Below are positions 7,563-16,838 of a stretch of DNA of 64,000 bases, piece after piece. The translations under genes and the position numbers were made by a program. Location: NCBI RefSeq assembly GCF_011378855.1, contig NZ_WTLB01000004.1, positions 1 through 64,000 of the forward strand, given 5' to 3'. Below the pieces are notes generated by a model that was not told the origin of the DNA, did not search any database, and saw nothing but the letters and a program-made list of their open reading frames with translations. The DNA comes from Pseudoalteromonas sp. Z1A8 (GTDB lineage Bacteria > Pseudomonadota > Gammaproteobacteria > Enterobacterales > Alteromonadaceae). The stretch's first letter is position 1, and each line of letters opens with the position of its first letter.

Positions 7563-9719
7563 ATGAACCCTAAGTTTTTAGTATCTACCCTGGCAACTGC
7601 GGTTGCTTTGTCTTTTAGTGCTACTGCAATAGCAAAAGACACCAGCGATAAAGAACAACGCTTTGAACAAATTACTGTTATTGGCTCTCAGCAAGCAATT
7701 AACGATATTCCGGGTTCGGCTACGTTTATTTCTGAAGAAGAGCTTCAAAAATTCCAGTTTACCGATATTTCTCGCGTTTTAGCGTCTGTTCCAGGCGTTT
7801 ACGTGCAAGAAGAAGACGGCTACGGCCTTCGCCCTAATATTGGTATGCGCGGTACAGGTACTGGCCGTAACGATAAAATATCGGTAATGGAAGACGGTGT
7901 ATTAGTTGCGCCAGCACCCTATTCAGCACCATCTGCTTACTACTTCCCTACTACGGGTCGTATGGAGTCTATTGAAGTATTAAAAGGCGCGGCATCAGTT
8001 AAGTACGGCCCGCGTACTACGGGCGGTGTTTTAAACTTACTTTCGCGCAGCTTACCTACTGAGCCAAATAGCTCAAAAGGTATGGTAGATGCAGCCCTTG
8101 GTGGTGATGGTTACTACAAAGGTCACGCTTACTTCGGTAAAGAAAAAAACAACACAGCAGGCTTAATTGAAGTATTTACTTACGGCGCAGACGGCTTTAA
8201 AGAGCTGCCAGTAGGTAATGACAACACCGGCTTTGAAAAAACAGATTTACTATTAAAGTTTGGTCATACGTTTGGTCAAAACGATGCGCATAATCTTGAG
8301 CTAAAAATTAAGTACTCTGACGAAACATCAGACGAAACATACATGGGCTTAACTGACGAAGACTATCAAGAAAGTCCTTACCGTCGTTATGCTGCATCGC
8401 AAAACGATGAAATGAATACTCGCCATAACGCATACCAACTTAACTACGCGTACCGTTTTGGTGATGGCTATGAATTTTTAGCTACGGCTTACTTAAACGA
8501 TTTTCATCGTAACTGGTATAAAGCCAGCAAAGTAAGCGAAAGCTACCTTGAACAATACAGTGAATTTGAAGCAAACCCTACAAGCGAAGGCATTGAAGGT
8601 ATTGGTATTAAAGCTAATAACCGCGATTACCAAGCTAAAGGTATTCAGTCTGAATTGCATATTCCTGCAGGCGATCACTATGTGACTGTTGGGGTACGTT
8701 ACCACGAAGACGAAATGGATCGTTTTCAATGGGAAGACAAATACACACTTAATCAAGACCTAAGCTTAACGCTTACAGAGCAAGGCGTTCCGGGCTCTGA
8801 CAGCAACCGTGTAGATAGCGCAGAAGCAAGTACCTTGTTTATTCAAGACGAGTGGACAATTGATGCATTAGTAGTAAGTGCAGGTCTTCGTTATGAAGAC
8901 ATTACTATTACGCGTGAAGAGTGGTCTAAATCAGATCCAACACGCAGCAACGGTTTAACTAAAGATGTGTCGAACGACACTGAAATTTTAGTTCCGTCGT
9001 TAGGTGCTACTTACACGCTTAACGAAAACGTAACGCTACTTGCGGGCATTCAAAAAGGTTATGCACCAGCAGCACCTGGTAATGCTGACCAAGAAGAAGA
9101 AGAAAGTGTAAACATTGAGTTTGGCTCTCGCTTTAATATGGATGGCTTTAGCGGTGAAGTAATTGCGTTTTACTCTGACTACAGCAACATGCACGGTAAC
9201 TGTACTGCAGCGGTTGGTTGTAGCGACGACAACATTGGCGACCAATACAACTACGGTGAAGTAGAAGTAGCGGGCTTTGAATTTAGTGCAGCACGTACGT
9301 TTGCAACTGATACAGCTATGTTCCCAGTTAAATTAACGTATACCTACACAGACTCTGAGTTTAAAAACGATTTTGATTCAGAAATTTGGGGCACGGTAGA
9401 AAAAGGCGATGCAATGCCTTACGTACCAGAAAACCAAGTAGCGTTATCGTTAGGTGCTGAGTTTTCTGCGTTTGTAGTTAACAGCCAAATACGTTACGTA
9501 TCTGATGCGCATGCTAACTTAACGCAGTCGGGCTTAAACGCAATTGATAGCCGCGTAGTATGGGATTTAGCTGCTAAATACTTAATCGATGAGAATCAAA
9601 AAGTATACCTAAGCGTTGATAATTTGTTTGATAAAACATACGTTGCTAACCGTTCAAACGGTGGCATTCAACCAGGTAAGCCACGTACTGTACAAATGGG
9701 CTACACTTACTCATTCTAA
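7563..9719 (+). CDS. TonB-dependent outer-membrane receptor, FecA-like
   Basis: This protein of about 718 residues begins with a signal peptide (MNPKFLVSTLATAVALSFSA, cleavage probably after AIA). It has a plug domain (about 45-160 with NIGMRGTGTGRND, VMEDGVLVAPAPYSAP and VEVLKG-like IEVLKGAASVKYGP), then a beta-barrel ending in the aromatic MGYTYSF terminus. The plug most resembles FecA-type ferric-dicitrate receptors, so an iron chelate is a reasonable but unproven ligand. The ATG at 7563 is preferred over the upstream ATG at 7548 because AGGA precedes it and the signal peptide starts there. No FecI/FecR-type sigma system or Fur box was recognised nearby. Confidence 0.93.
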   Translation: MNPKFLVSTLATAVALSFSATAIAKDTSDKEQRFEQITVIGSQQAINDIPGSATFISEEELQKFQFTDISRVLASVPGVYVQEEDGYGLRPNIGMRGTGTGRNDKISVMEDGVLVAPAPYSAPSAYYFPTTGRMESIEVLKGAASVKYGPRTTGGVLNLLSRSLPTEPNSSKGMVDAALGGDGYYKGHAYFGKEKNNTAGLIEVFTYGADGFKELPVGNDNTGFEKTDLLLKFGHTFGQNDAHNLELKIKYSDETSDETYMGLTDEDYQESPYRRYAASQNDEMNTRHNAYQLNYAYRFGDGYEFLATAYLNDFHRNWYKASKVSESYLEQYSEFEANPTSEGIEGIGIKANNRDYQAKGIQSELHIPAGDHYVTVGVRYHEDEMDRFQWEDKYTLNQDLSLTLTEQGVPGSDSNRVDSAEASTLFIQDEWTIDALVVSAGLRYEDITITREEWSKSDPTRSNGLTKDVSNDTEILVPSLGATYTLNENVTLLAGIQKGYAPAAPGNADQEEEESVNIEFGSRFNMDGFSGEVIAFYSDYSNMHGNCTAAVGCSDDNIGDQYNYGEVEVAGFEFSAARTFATDTAMFPVKLTYTYTDSEFKNDFDSEIWGTVEKGDAMPYVPENQVALSLGAEFSAFVVNSQIRYVSDAHANLTQSGLNAIDSRVVWDLAAKYLIDENQKVYLSVDNLFDKTYVANRSNGGIQPGKPRTVQMGYTYSF

Positions 9720-9733
9720 ATTAAAAGCTGGTT

Positions 9734-10137
9734 AAACGGTTCACTAACTACGTTAATAATTTTTTATGTAAGAACACTACACATCTAAATTATTGCCTTG
9801 TTATTAAACCGTTTCCCTGCGCTTTGTATAGGATAAGTGGTTCACTAACAGCGTTGATAATTTTTTATGTAAGAACACTACACATCTAAATTATTGCCTT
9901 GTTATTAAACCGTTTACCTGCGCTTTGTATGAGATAAACGGTTCACTAACAGCGTTAATAATTTTTTATGTAAAAGCACTACACATCTAAATTATTGCCT
10001 TGTTATTAAACCGTTTACCTGCGCTTTGTATAGGAGAAATGGTTCACTAGCTACGTTAAAAATAACTCATATAAGAACAACTATATTTCGTTATTTTTGC
10101 CTTGCTATAGGGTTATTTTCCTATCGCTATGATAGAG
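9734..10137. repeat. Four-unit tandem array of a 101-bp palindromic repeat
   Basis: Units begin with GGTTCACTA at 9738, 9839, 9940 and 10041, an exact 101-bp period. Units 1-3 differ at only a few positions; unit 4 is strongly diverged. Each of the first three folds as an inner hairpin (in unit 1, AATAATTT 9755-9762 with AAATTATT 9787-9794, and ATGT with ACAT). In units 1 and 3 the outer arms AAACGGTT / AACCGTTT also pair. The array lies between the receptor gene and rlmB, both of which point toward it. It is not a CRISPR array because there are no unique spacers. Related sequence occurs at 13696-13894 and 14696-14856. Confidence 0.92.
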
Positions 10138-10177
10138 CATCAATTGATGTAAAGTTAAAAGCGTAAGTTACAGATAC

Positions 10178-10214
10178 AAAAAAGCCGAGATTGAATTTCA
10201 ATCTCGGCTTTTTT
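10178..10214. terminator. Bidirectional rho-independent terminator after rlmB
   Basis: A long near-perfect hairpin (AGCCGAGATTGAA paired with TTCAATCTCGGCT) is bounded by A6 on the left and T6 on the right. It lies 26 bp past the rlmB stop and would terminate rnr-rlmB transcripts and anything entering from the repeat array. Confidence 0.92.
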
Positions 10215-10240
10215 AATACATAAAACTTATAGTTTATATA

Positions 10241-10984
10241 TTAGTTATTTGCGTTACGTTGGCGTAATACTTCAAACAAACAAATACCCGTGGCTACCGA
10301 TACGTTTAAGCTTGAAACTGTACCCGCCATTGGAATTTTAACGAGCATATCGCAATGCTCACGCGTTAAGCGTCGCATGCCTTCGCCTTCTGCGCCCATA
10401 ACAATAGCCATTGGGCCTGTTAAGCTTGCATCAAATACGTGGTTATCAGTTTCACCAGCAGTACCTACAACCCATACGCCTGCATCTTTAATTTCGCGAA
10501 GCGTGCGTGCAAGGTTAGTCACTTGAATTAGCGGTACTGTTTCGGCTGCGCCACAAGCAACTTTACGTGCTGTACCGTTAAGCTTTGCAGAGCGATCTTT
10601 AGGTACAATGATAGCGTGAACACCGGCAGCATCTGCACTACGTAAGCATGCGCCTAAGTTATGCGGATCGGTAATACCATCAAGCACAAGTAAAAACGGT
10701 GTGTCTTCACGGGCAATAATCACATCAAGATCTTTTTCATTAAATGTAGGAGCAGCTTTTACGTTGGCAATAATACCTTGATGCTGCTCACCTTTTGATT
10801 TGCTATCAAGAGCTTTACGCTGCATAAACTGTACTGAAATGCCAAATTTACGTGCTTCATCAATAATCGGAGTTGAGCGTTTGTCGTCACGGCCTTTAAG
10901 GGCGTAAATTTCTACAAAGCGCTCTGGCTCGCTTTCTAAAATTGCTTCAACAGAGTGAAAGCCAAAAATTAATTCATTACTCAC
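10241..10984 (-). CDS. rlmB: 23S rRNA (guanosine-2251-2'-O)-methyltransferase
   Basis: RlmB is a SPOUT-class enzyme that 2'-O-methylates G2251 in the ribosomal P loop. The 247-residue protein has the N-terminal SpoU substrate-binding domain (starting [13 protein letters not shown]) and the knot motifs [33 protein letters not shown] and the [19 protein letters not shown]-terminus. It overlaps the 3' end of rnr by four bases, the common rnr-rlmB arrangement. Confidence 0.96.
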   Translation of the reverse strand: MSNELIFGFHSVEAILESEPERFVEIYALKGRDDKRSTPIIDEARKFGISVQFMQRKALDSKSKGEQHQGIIANVKAAPTFNEKDLDVIIAREDTPFLLVLDGITDPHNLGACLRSADAAGVHAIIVPKDRSAKLNGTARKVACGAAETVPLIQVTNLARTLREIKDAGVWVVGTAGETDNHVFDASLTGPMAIVMGAEGEGMRRLTREHCDMLVKIPMAGTVSSLNVSVATGICLFEVLRQRNANN

Positions 10985-13476
10985 GTATTATCTGCTCCTG
11001 GGCTAGTACTTTTACGGGCATTTTTGCCAGCTCTTTTAGGCTTTTTAACTGCCTTCTTTTTCGGCTTTTTCTTTACGGCAGTGTCTGTTACTTTTTTATC
11101 TGCGGGTTTAGTTGCAGACTTATTTGCCGGTTTACCTTTGTCTTTATTCGCTGGCTTTTTTTTACCTTTTGGCTTGTCATCGCTGTGCGACTTTTTACCC
11201 GGTACTTTGCCTGCTTTTAATTGCGAACGCACACTTGCTGGCGCATGCTCAGATTTACCTGAACCTTTTTTTGGTGCACGACGACGTGAGTATCTGTCTT
11301 GTGCTACATCGCCTTTAAGCGTTAAATTTATACGACGGTCGTCTAAACTAACCGACGTAACTTTTACTGTTACTTTATCGCCAAGGCGATAAACTTTGTG
11401 AGAGTGCTCACCTATTAGGGTATGTTTTGCAGCGTCATGTGCAAAAAACTCGTCGCCTAAATTAGTAACGTGAACAAGCCCATCAATTTGTAAATCGTCT
11501 AAACGAATAAACAAACCAAAGTTAGTGACCGATGAAATAACACCGTCAAACTCGTCACCTACGTGATCTTGCATAAACTCACATTTAAGCCAATCCGCTA
11601 CTTCGCGAGTTGCATCATCGGCGCGGCGCTCTGTGGTAGAACACTGCTCACCAAGTTGATCAACTTCGTCGTCGGTATAAGCGTATTCGCCAGACGTTTG
11701 CTGACCTTGTGCTTTTATTACTGCTTTAATAGCACGATGTACTACTAAATCTGGGTAACGACGTATTGGCGATGTAAAGTGCGCATAAGCCGATAACGCT
11801 AAACCAAAGTGACCAATGTTATCTGGCTGATATACAGCTTGTTTCATTGAACGCAGTAGCATAGTTTGAATAAGCTCGGCTTCTGGGCGGTCACCTAGTC
11901 GCGCTAGTACTTGCGTTATTTCTTTTGGTGTTGGCTCGTCGCTTAATGTGCTTTCAATACCTAACTCGCCTAAAAACTTAGTAAAGTTACCTAGTTTTTC
12001 ACTGTCTGGTTCGTCATGTACACGATAAAGCGCGCTTGCTTCGTGCTTTTCAAGAATTTTAGCCGCTGATACGTTGGCTAAAATCATACATTCTTCAATC
12101 AGTTTATGCGCATCGTTACGAATAACAGGCACTATTGATTCTATTTTACGCTGAGCGTTAAATACAAAACGTGTTTCTAGGGTTTCAAACTCAATGGCAC
12201 CACGCTCTTGACGTGCTGCTTTAAGTGCCATGTACATTTGCTGTAAATCAGTTAAATGTGGCACAACGGCTGAGTATTCTTCGCGTAGTTTTTCGTCGTT
12301 TTGTAAAATGGCATTTACTTTGGTGTAAGTTAAACGTGCATGCGAGTTCATTATCGCTTCGTAAAACTTATAACCCGAAAGTTTACCCGCGCTCGACACG
12401 GTCATTTCGGCAACCATACATAAGCGATCTACTTTTGGATTAAGCGAACATAATCCGTTAGAAAGCACTTTTGGTAGCATCGGAATAACTTGCTCAGGAA
12501 AATACACTGAGTTACCACGCAAAATTGCTTCTTTGTTAAGCGGCGTGTTCATTCCTACGTAATGCGATACATCGGCAATGGCAACCCATAAGCGCCAGCC
12601 ACCCGATTTTTTAGGTTCACAGTATACGGCGTCATCAAAGTCGCGAGCGTCTTCGCCATCAATAGTTACAAGTGGTAAGTCACGTAAATCTACGCGGCCT
12701 TGTTTGTCAGCGTCTTCAACAAACTCACCTAGGTGAGCAACTTGTGCTTCAACTTCTTCTGGCCATACATGTGGAATATCGTGATTGCGCAGTGCGACTT
12801 CAATTTCCATACCTGGGGCTAAATGCTCACCAAGTACATCAATAATTTTACCTACCGCGTTCATGTTGCGGCTTGGATTTTGAGTGATTTTAACCTGCAC
12901 CATTTGGTTATGGCGGGCACCGTTTTCGTTGCCTGGTAAAATCATTATGTCTTGCGTTATGCGCGGGTCTTCAGCTACTACAACAGCAACACCATGCTCT
13001 ACAAAGTAACGGCCAACAATTGGCGCGCGCTCGTTAGTAAGCACTTTTATAATACGTGCATCGCATTTTGAGCCAGAGCCACGTTTAGTGCCTTTAGCTA
13101 GTACAATGTCGCCATGTAACACCATATTCATTTGGTGCTTAGCAATAAACCAATCTTTACTCTCGCCTTCAACTTCTAAAAAGCCAAAACCGTCTCTGTG
13201 GCCTATTACTTTGCCTTTGGTTAAACCGGCTTCGTCAATTAGGGCATAGCATTTAAATTTATTAAAATACAGCTGTCCGTCACGCTCCATAGCGCGAAGG
13301 CGGCGTTTAAATGCTATTTGGCGTTCGTCATCGTTTACTGCTAGTTCTTCACATAATTGCGCGTAGTTAGCAGGCTTTGAACGCTCTTGAAGGTGAGTAA
13401 GTATAAACTCACGACTAGGGACTGGGTTTTCGTACTTTTCTTGTTCTCGACTGAGATTTGGATCTTGGTTTGACAT
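10981..13476 (-). CDS. rnr: Ribonuclease R
   Basis: RNase R is a processive 3'-5' exoribonuclease that degrades structured RNA. The 831-residue protein has an N-terminal helix-turn-helix/cold-shock part, an RNB catalytic domain with [19 protein letters not shown] (the aspartate cluster, about residues 265-285), an S1 domain near residues 640-725, and a lysine-rich tail of about 90 residues. Domain order and length match the gammaproteobacterial family. The overlap with rlmB implies cotranscription. The tail is lysine/proline low-complexity, a normal feature. Confidence 0.96.
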   Translation of the reverse strand: MSNQDPNLSREQEKYENPVPSREFILTHLQERSKPANYAQLCEELAVNDDERQIAFKRRLRAMERDGQLYFNKFKCYALIDEAGLTKGKVIGHRDGFGFLEVEGESKDWFIAKHQMNMVLHGDIVLAKGTKRGSGSKCDARIIKVLTNERAPIVGRYFVEHGVAVVVAEDPRITQDIMILPGNENGARHNQMVQVKITQNPSRNMNAVGKIIDVLGEHLAPGMEIEVALRNHDIPHVWPEEVEAQVAHLGEFVEDADKQGRVDLRDLPLVTIDGEDARDFDDAVYCEPKKSGGWRLWVAIADVSHYVGMNTPLNKEAILRGNSVYFPEQVIPMLPKVLSNGLCSLNPKVDRLCMVAEMTVSSAGKLSGYKFYEAIMNSHARLTYTKVNAILQNDEKLREEYSAVVPHLTDLQQMYMALKAARQERGAIEFETLETRFVFNAQRKIESIVPVIRNDAHKLIEECMILANVSAAKILEKHEASALYRVHDEPDSEKLGNFTKFLGELGIESTLSDEPTPKEITQVLARLGDRPEAELIQTMLLRSMKQAVYQPDNIGHFGLALSAYAHFTSPIRRYPDLVVHRAIKAVIKAQGQQTSGEYAYTDDEVDQLGEQCSTTERRADDATREVADWLKCEFMQDHVGDEFDGVISSVTNFGLFIRLDDLQIDGLVHVTNLGDEFFAHDAAKHTLIGEHSHKVYRLGDKVTVKVTSVSLDDRRINLTLKGDVAQDRYSRRRAPKKGSGKSEHAPASVRSQLKAGKVPGKKSHSDDKPKGKKKPANKDKGKPANKSATKPADKKVTDTAVKKKPKKKAVKKPKRAGKNARKSTSPGADNT

Positions 13477-13695
13477 TCACTATCTTGTTAGTTGGTTATG
13501 TAGGTATTTTAACCCATATAGTTATAATGAGACAGGTAAAAGCGATTAAACTTTTAAGAAAGCGCTTTTACCCTGCTGTTTACCTTGCTGTATAGTTTAA
13601 AAATCTAGCGCAATGGGGCTTAACGACCCCTTAACTGCAAAGTGTTTAATCATCTCGTAGCAATGCTAAAACCCTTTCGCGCTAAATATTTATTT
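13477..13695. other. Gene-free spacer upstream of rnr with one strong hairpin
   Basis: No gene is visible. A hairpin with perfect 10-bp arms GGTAAAAGCG (13535-13544) and CGCTTTTACC (13563-13572) lies about 60 bp upstream of the rnr start, and a GGGG/CCCC stem follows near 13615-13630. No T run follows on either strand, so it is not an obvious terminator. The rnr promoter must lie here or within the adjacent repeat element. Confidence 0.5.
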
Positions 13696-13894
13696 ATAAC
13701 CTGAGCTCTGGATAATAAATCTATCTCGAGCAGCTATTTTCAGCGCTAACAGCGTTGAATATACTTACAATAGGCCAGCTATTGACGCGTAAATTCGCCT
13801 TGTTTTCACCGAAAATCTCTGGCTAGAGAAAATAAATTTAAATATCAACATGATTCAATACGTCAGTAAATCTCTTAACCAGAGTTCAGGTTAT
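13696..13894. repeat. 199-bp MITE-like element with ~16-bp terminal inverted repeats
   Basis: The ends ATAACCTGAGCTCTGG (13696-13711) and CCAGAGTTCAGGTTAT (13879-13894) are inverted repeats with one mismatch. The interior carries CTAACAGCGTTGA (13746-13758), identical to unit 2 of the 101-bp array, and GCCTTGTTTTCACCG (13797-13811), close to the array's right end. There is no coding capacity. The right end stops 5 bp short of the adjacent gene's stop codon. Confidence 0.75.
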
Positions 13895-13899
13895 TTATA

Positions 13900-14634
13900 C
13901 TATTTTTTTTGTAGGTTTTTCCAGAGCAATTTACTTATATTATCAATAAAGCTTGGATCTTCTTCTTTCATTGTAAGCAAAATTTGTTTATTCATTTGTG
14001 TTTTGTTTTGAGCGTAAATCCAACGGTTTTTATTAAACTGCTGGGCAAACTCAAGTACACCGGCTTGTAGTTCGTCGTTATTTGCAAACACAGCTTCAAC
14101 CACTTTATTGTCTAGCAACTGCTGTGCACCAACACGCTCTCCTGACATAGCTAAACGATTAAAGAATGTTTGCGCGATAGCTTTATTAATTATAGGAAAC
14201 ATCGACGGTACAAAAGGCACCATTACATCAACTTCAGGAAAACAAAAGAAGCCTTTGTCTGACTTCATAAATCTAAAATCACACGCACATGCAAGCACAG
14301 AACCATTACCGTAAGTATGGCCGTTTAATGCCGCAATAATGGGCATAGGAAACGTAACAATACGTTTGAACAAGTCACTTATTTGAATCATAAAGTCAGA
14401 AATTGCTGCAGGTAAAATACTGGGATTAGACATCCATTGAAGGTCGATACCCAATGACCAGTTTTTATCACTCGAAGAGGTTAAAATAACAGACTTAATG
14501 TTTTGATCTGCTTCAATATGGTCAAGATGTAAATTAAACTCAGTCAAAAATGCTGGGTTGTGGCGGTTTTCAGCGGTATTCATAGTGAGTATTGCAGTAC
14601 TATTTTTAGTTGTTAGTTCTATTAAATTTGCCAT
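13900..14634 (-). CDS. Enoyl-CoA hydratase/isomerase-family (crotonase-fold) protein
   Basis: This 244-residue protein has the crotonase fold: an N-terminal LTMNTAENRHNPAF strand-helix, WSLGIDLQWM (the oxyanion-loop region, where hydratases have FSAGADL), and the PMPIIAALNGHTYGNGSVLACACDFRFM core that supplies the second oxyanion NH. The hydratase glutamate pair is not evident, and the sequence looks closer to enoyl-CoA delta-isomerases. The substrate cannot be assigned. It is a single-gene unit between two repeat elements. Confidence 0.85.
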   Translation of the reverse strand: MANLIELTTKNSTAILTMNTAENRHNPAFLTEFNLHLDHIEADQNIKSVILTSSSDKNWSLGIDLQWMSNPSILPAAISDFMIQISDLFKRIVTFPMPIIAALNGHTYGNGSVLACACDFRFMKSDKGFFCFPEVDVMVPFVPSMFPIINKAIAQTFFNRLAMSGERVGAQQLLDNKVVEAVFANNDELQAGVLEFAQQFNKNRWIYAQNKTQMNKQILLTMKEEDPSFIDNISKLLWKNLQKK

Positions 14635-14695
14635 TAAACCCTCTTTTAGCGCTTTTTAAGCTAACTTTAAGCGCTGTTCGTTACTTTTATAAGTA

Positions 14696-14856
14696 ATACC
14701 AACCTGCATAAATCTTTGATCAATTTAACGAATTAAATTTCACTATAACGTCGTTAAAAAATTTTTATTTAGAACAACTAGATACAAAAATTTTTGCCTA
14801 GTTCTAGCGTAATTTTCTTAACGTTAAATAGACCCCATATATAAGCAGATTGGTAT
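14696..14856. repeat. 161-bp MITE-like element with ATACCAA ends
   Basis: The terminal inverted repeats begin ATACCAACCTGC (14696) and end GCAGATTGGTAT (14856), with a nested inverted pair ATTTAACG / CGTTAAAT inside. The centre resembles unit 4 of the 101-bp array: both have CACTA, CGTTAAAAA, AGAACAACTA and TTTTTGCCT in the same order and spacing. It has no coding capacity. It fills most of the 262-bp gap between the crotonase-fold gene and the response regulator gene. Confidence 0.8.
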
Positions 14857-14896
14857 AACATAGTAATACTTTGTTTATAATTTATAAACCCACTAT

Positions 14897-15511
14897 TTAA
14901 AGCCACCCTTTTTGCTTTGCAATACGCGCTGCATCTATTCGATTTGTGGCATTTAATTTAGCAATGGCGTCTGATAGATAATTACGTGTGGTGCCTTCGC
15001 TTATAAATAACTGCTTGGCTATTTCGCTTGTTTTAAGGCCATCGCTTGCAAGTTTAAGTGCTTTGCGTTCTTTATCGGTAAGTGGATCTGCGTCGTCTAA
15101 TGCATTAATAGCAAGCTCTGGATCAATTACCTTTTGCCCCTGCATTACTTTTTTAAGCGCATTTATTAGCTCTTCACTCGGCGCTTCTTTTAGTATAAAC
15201 CCTTTAACACCCGCACTTAATGAGCGCCTTATGTAACCAGCGCGAGAAAACGTGGTCATAATAACCATTTTTATAGCGGGAAACTTAGCGGCCATTTTTT
15301 CGCTGAGCTCTATACCATTCATGGTTGGCATTTCTATATCGGTTAAAATTATATCTGGCAGTAAATCACTATCAAGCGCCTCAATTGCATTAAGTGCATC
15401 TTGCCCATTACTTGCTTGCCCAATTATCTCTATATTAAAATCGAGACTTAATAGTGCTGCGATTGCATCACGAACAAGCGCTTGATCTTCCACTAAATAA
15501 ACTTTAATCAT
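14897..15511 (-). CDS. NarL/LuxR-type response regulator (DesR-like)
   Basis: This 204-residue protein has an N-terminal receiver domain with phosphoacceptor Asp58 in ILTDIEMPTMNG and a C-terminal LuxR-type helix-turn-helix (about residues 140-200, LTDKERKALKLASDGLKT through the SEGTTRNYLSDAI recognition helix). Its start overlaps the sensor kinase stop by four bases. The likely operator is the inverted-repeat cluster at 16839-16866 upstream of the operon. Target genes beyond the operon are unknown. Confidence 0.93.
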   Translation of the reverse strand: MIKVYLVEDQALVRDAIAALLSLDFNIEIIGQASNGQDALNAIEALDSDLLPDIILTDIEMPTMNGIELSEKMAAKFPAIKMVIMTTFSRAGYIRRSLSAGVKGFILKEAPSEELINALKKVMQGQKVIDPELAINALDDADPLTDKERKALKLASDGLKTSEIAKQLFISEGTTRNYLSDAIAKLNATNRIDAARIAKQKGWL

Positions 15512-16611
15512 TGTAAATCCTTAGCTGTGATTGGCAATATCACATTTAGCGTAAAAGTATCACCACAAGTAAATTTAGCACTGCCCTTTAATTGCTCTGC
15601 TCGCTCTGTAATGCCATTTAAACCATTACCTACTTTTAATGTATTGCATGGCGCGTTATCAATCACTTTAATAAGAAGCTGTTGCGCTGTTTGATCTATG
15701 CTTATTTCGCAATTTTTTGTGCTGCTATGGCGTAATAAATTAGTCACAGCTTCTTTAATTATCAGACCAGCGAACCCTTCTACCTTAGCGGGCAGAGTAT
15801 CTAAATTTACGCTCACTTTTACGTTAAAACCTTGCTCTATTAATCTTTGTTTTAGCTGTGCTATTTGACTGACAAGGTTAAGCTGTTTTAAATCACTTAC
15901 TGCGTTTCTTACATCGCTAAGCAATTGCCTTGCAAGCTCTGCTACTTGTGCAATTTCGTTATTTGCTTGAGCGTAACGCTCACCTTGGTTTAATTTATTA
16001 GCAAGCTCAGCCTTTAAAGCAATAGATGACAATGAATGCCCTAAAATGTCATGTAAATCGCGGGCAATGCGCTCGCGCTCAGCAATAGCAGCTAGTTGCT
16101 CTAATTGGTTAGCACTTTCTTGCTCACGCTTTTTATATAAGCTTTCTCTTTTTGCTGCAATACCGTAACTAAATAACGCGGCGCATAAAATCAAAGCAAC
16201 AGCTAAAAAGTATTGAATCTTCCCTATATCACCAATATATGCGCTTAATAAAACCGTAGATATAATCGCGAGTGCAGCATAAATTCTTTGATGATAGCTA
16301 TATGCGTAGCCCGCTACATAAGCTGTAAAGCCAAATAAAGTAGGAGTGCCCGAGCTGTAAAAAGTAGCGCAGAAACAAATTAATAGCATGGCTACAAACA
16401 ACTTGGTCACACCTGTGCTTTTGCAGTTTATTGCTTTTACATACAAAAGAATAAAGGCAATATAAAAAGCTAAAGACATCGTGATTTGGTTAGCCGTAAA
16501 ACTAGAATAATTAATTATGAGAGGGAGTAAATAAAAGCCGGTAAAAATTAAATGACCGTATTTCCAAAAACCTTTATCACTTTGTTGAGAGAAGGTGTTG
16601 AGCGAACTCAT
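15508..16611 (-). CDS. Sensor histidine kinase, DesK-like (HisKA_3)
   Basis: This 367-residue protein has several N-terminal membrane helices (about residues 18-155), a short coiled segment, a HisKA_3 dimerisation domain with phosphoaccepting His187 in ERERIARDLHDILGHS, and a HATPase domain (EAVTNLLRHSS N-box). There is no large extracytoplasmic domain, so it probably senses a membrane property or a membrane partner. It overlaps both the small membrane-protein gene upstream and the regulator gene downstream by four bases. No desaturase gene is adjacent, so the DesK lipid-fluidity role should not be assumed. Confidence 0.92.
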   Translation of the reverse strand: MSSLNTFSQQSDKGFWKYGHLIFTGFYLLPLIINYSSFTANQITMSLAFYIAFILLYVKAINCKSTGVTKLFVAMLLICFCATFYSSGTPTLFGFTAYVAGYAYSYHQRIYAALAIISTVLLSAYIGDIGKIQYFLAVALILCAALFSYGIAAKRESLYKKREQESANQLEQLAAIAERERIARDLHDILGHSLSSIALKAELANKLNQGERYAQANNEIAQVAELARQLLSDVRNAVSDLKQLNLVSQIAQLKQRLIEQGFNVKVSVNLDTLPAKVEGFAGLIIKEAVTNLLRHSSTKNCEISIDQTAQQLLIKVIDNAPCNTLKVGNGLNGITERAEQLKGSAKFTCGDTFTLNVILPITAKDLQ

Positions 16612-16778
16612 ATTAATACCTCTGCCATATTATTTTTATTTATAGCACTATTTTTATTGGTAAATATAAATAACACAAAAATGCAGAGCAGCATAAAGCA
16701 ATCTGCATAAGTGATCGTGAAACTTAACGTCTCTAGTACTTCATTAATAGCTAAGCTGATTAGAATTAAAGAATTCAT
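16608..16778 (-). CDS. Small (56 aa) single-span membrane protein of the two-component operon
   Basis: The ORF encodes a 56-residue peptide beginning MNSLILISLAINEVL, with a hydrophobic span around residues 26-43 (DCFMLLCIFVLFIF) and a polar tail. The ATG at 16778 is preceded by AGGAGA at ideal spacing, much better than the longer reading to 16859. Its stop overlaps the kinase start by four bases, so translation is probably coupled. I recognise no family. Position suggests an accessory or sensing subunit of the kinase. Confidence 0.7.
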   Translation of the reverse strand: MNSLILISLAINEVLETLSFTITYADCFMLLCIFVLFIFTNKNSAINKNNMAEVLI

Positions 16779-16838
16779 AATTATCTCCTGTTGAGTAAGA
16801 TAACTATGCCTGCGTACAAAAATAATAAGAGTGTGAAG

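Noticed and set aside
9734-10137. CRISPR-like regular repeats
   Set aside because: The units are 101 bp, contiguous, palindromic and contain no unique spacers; there are no cas genes nearby.
11024-11392. Plus-strand open frames opposite rnr
   Set aside because: They are antisense shadows of the lysine-rich RNase R tail with no ribosome-binding sites or domain similarity.
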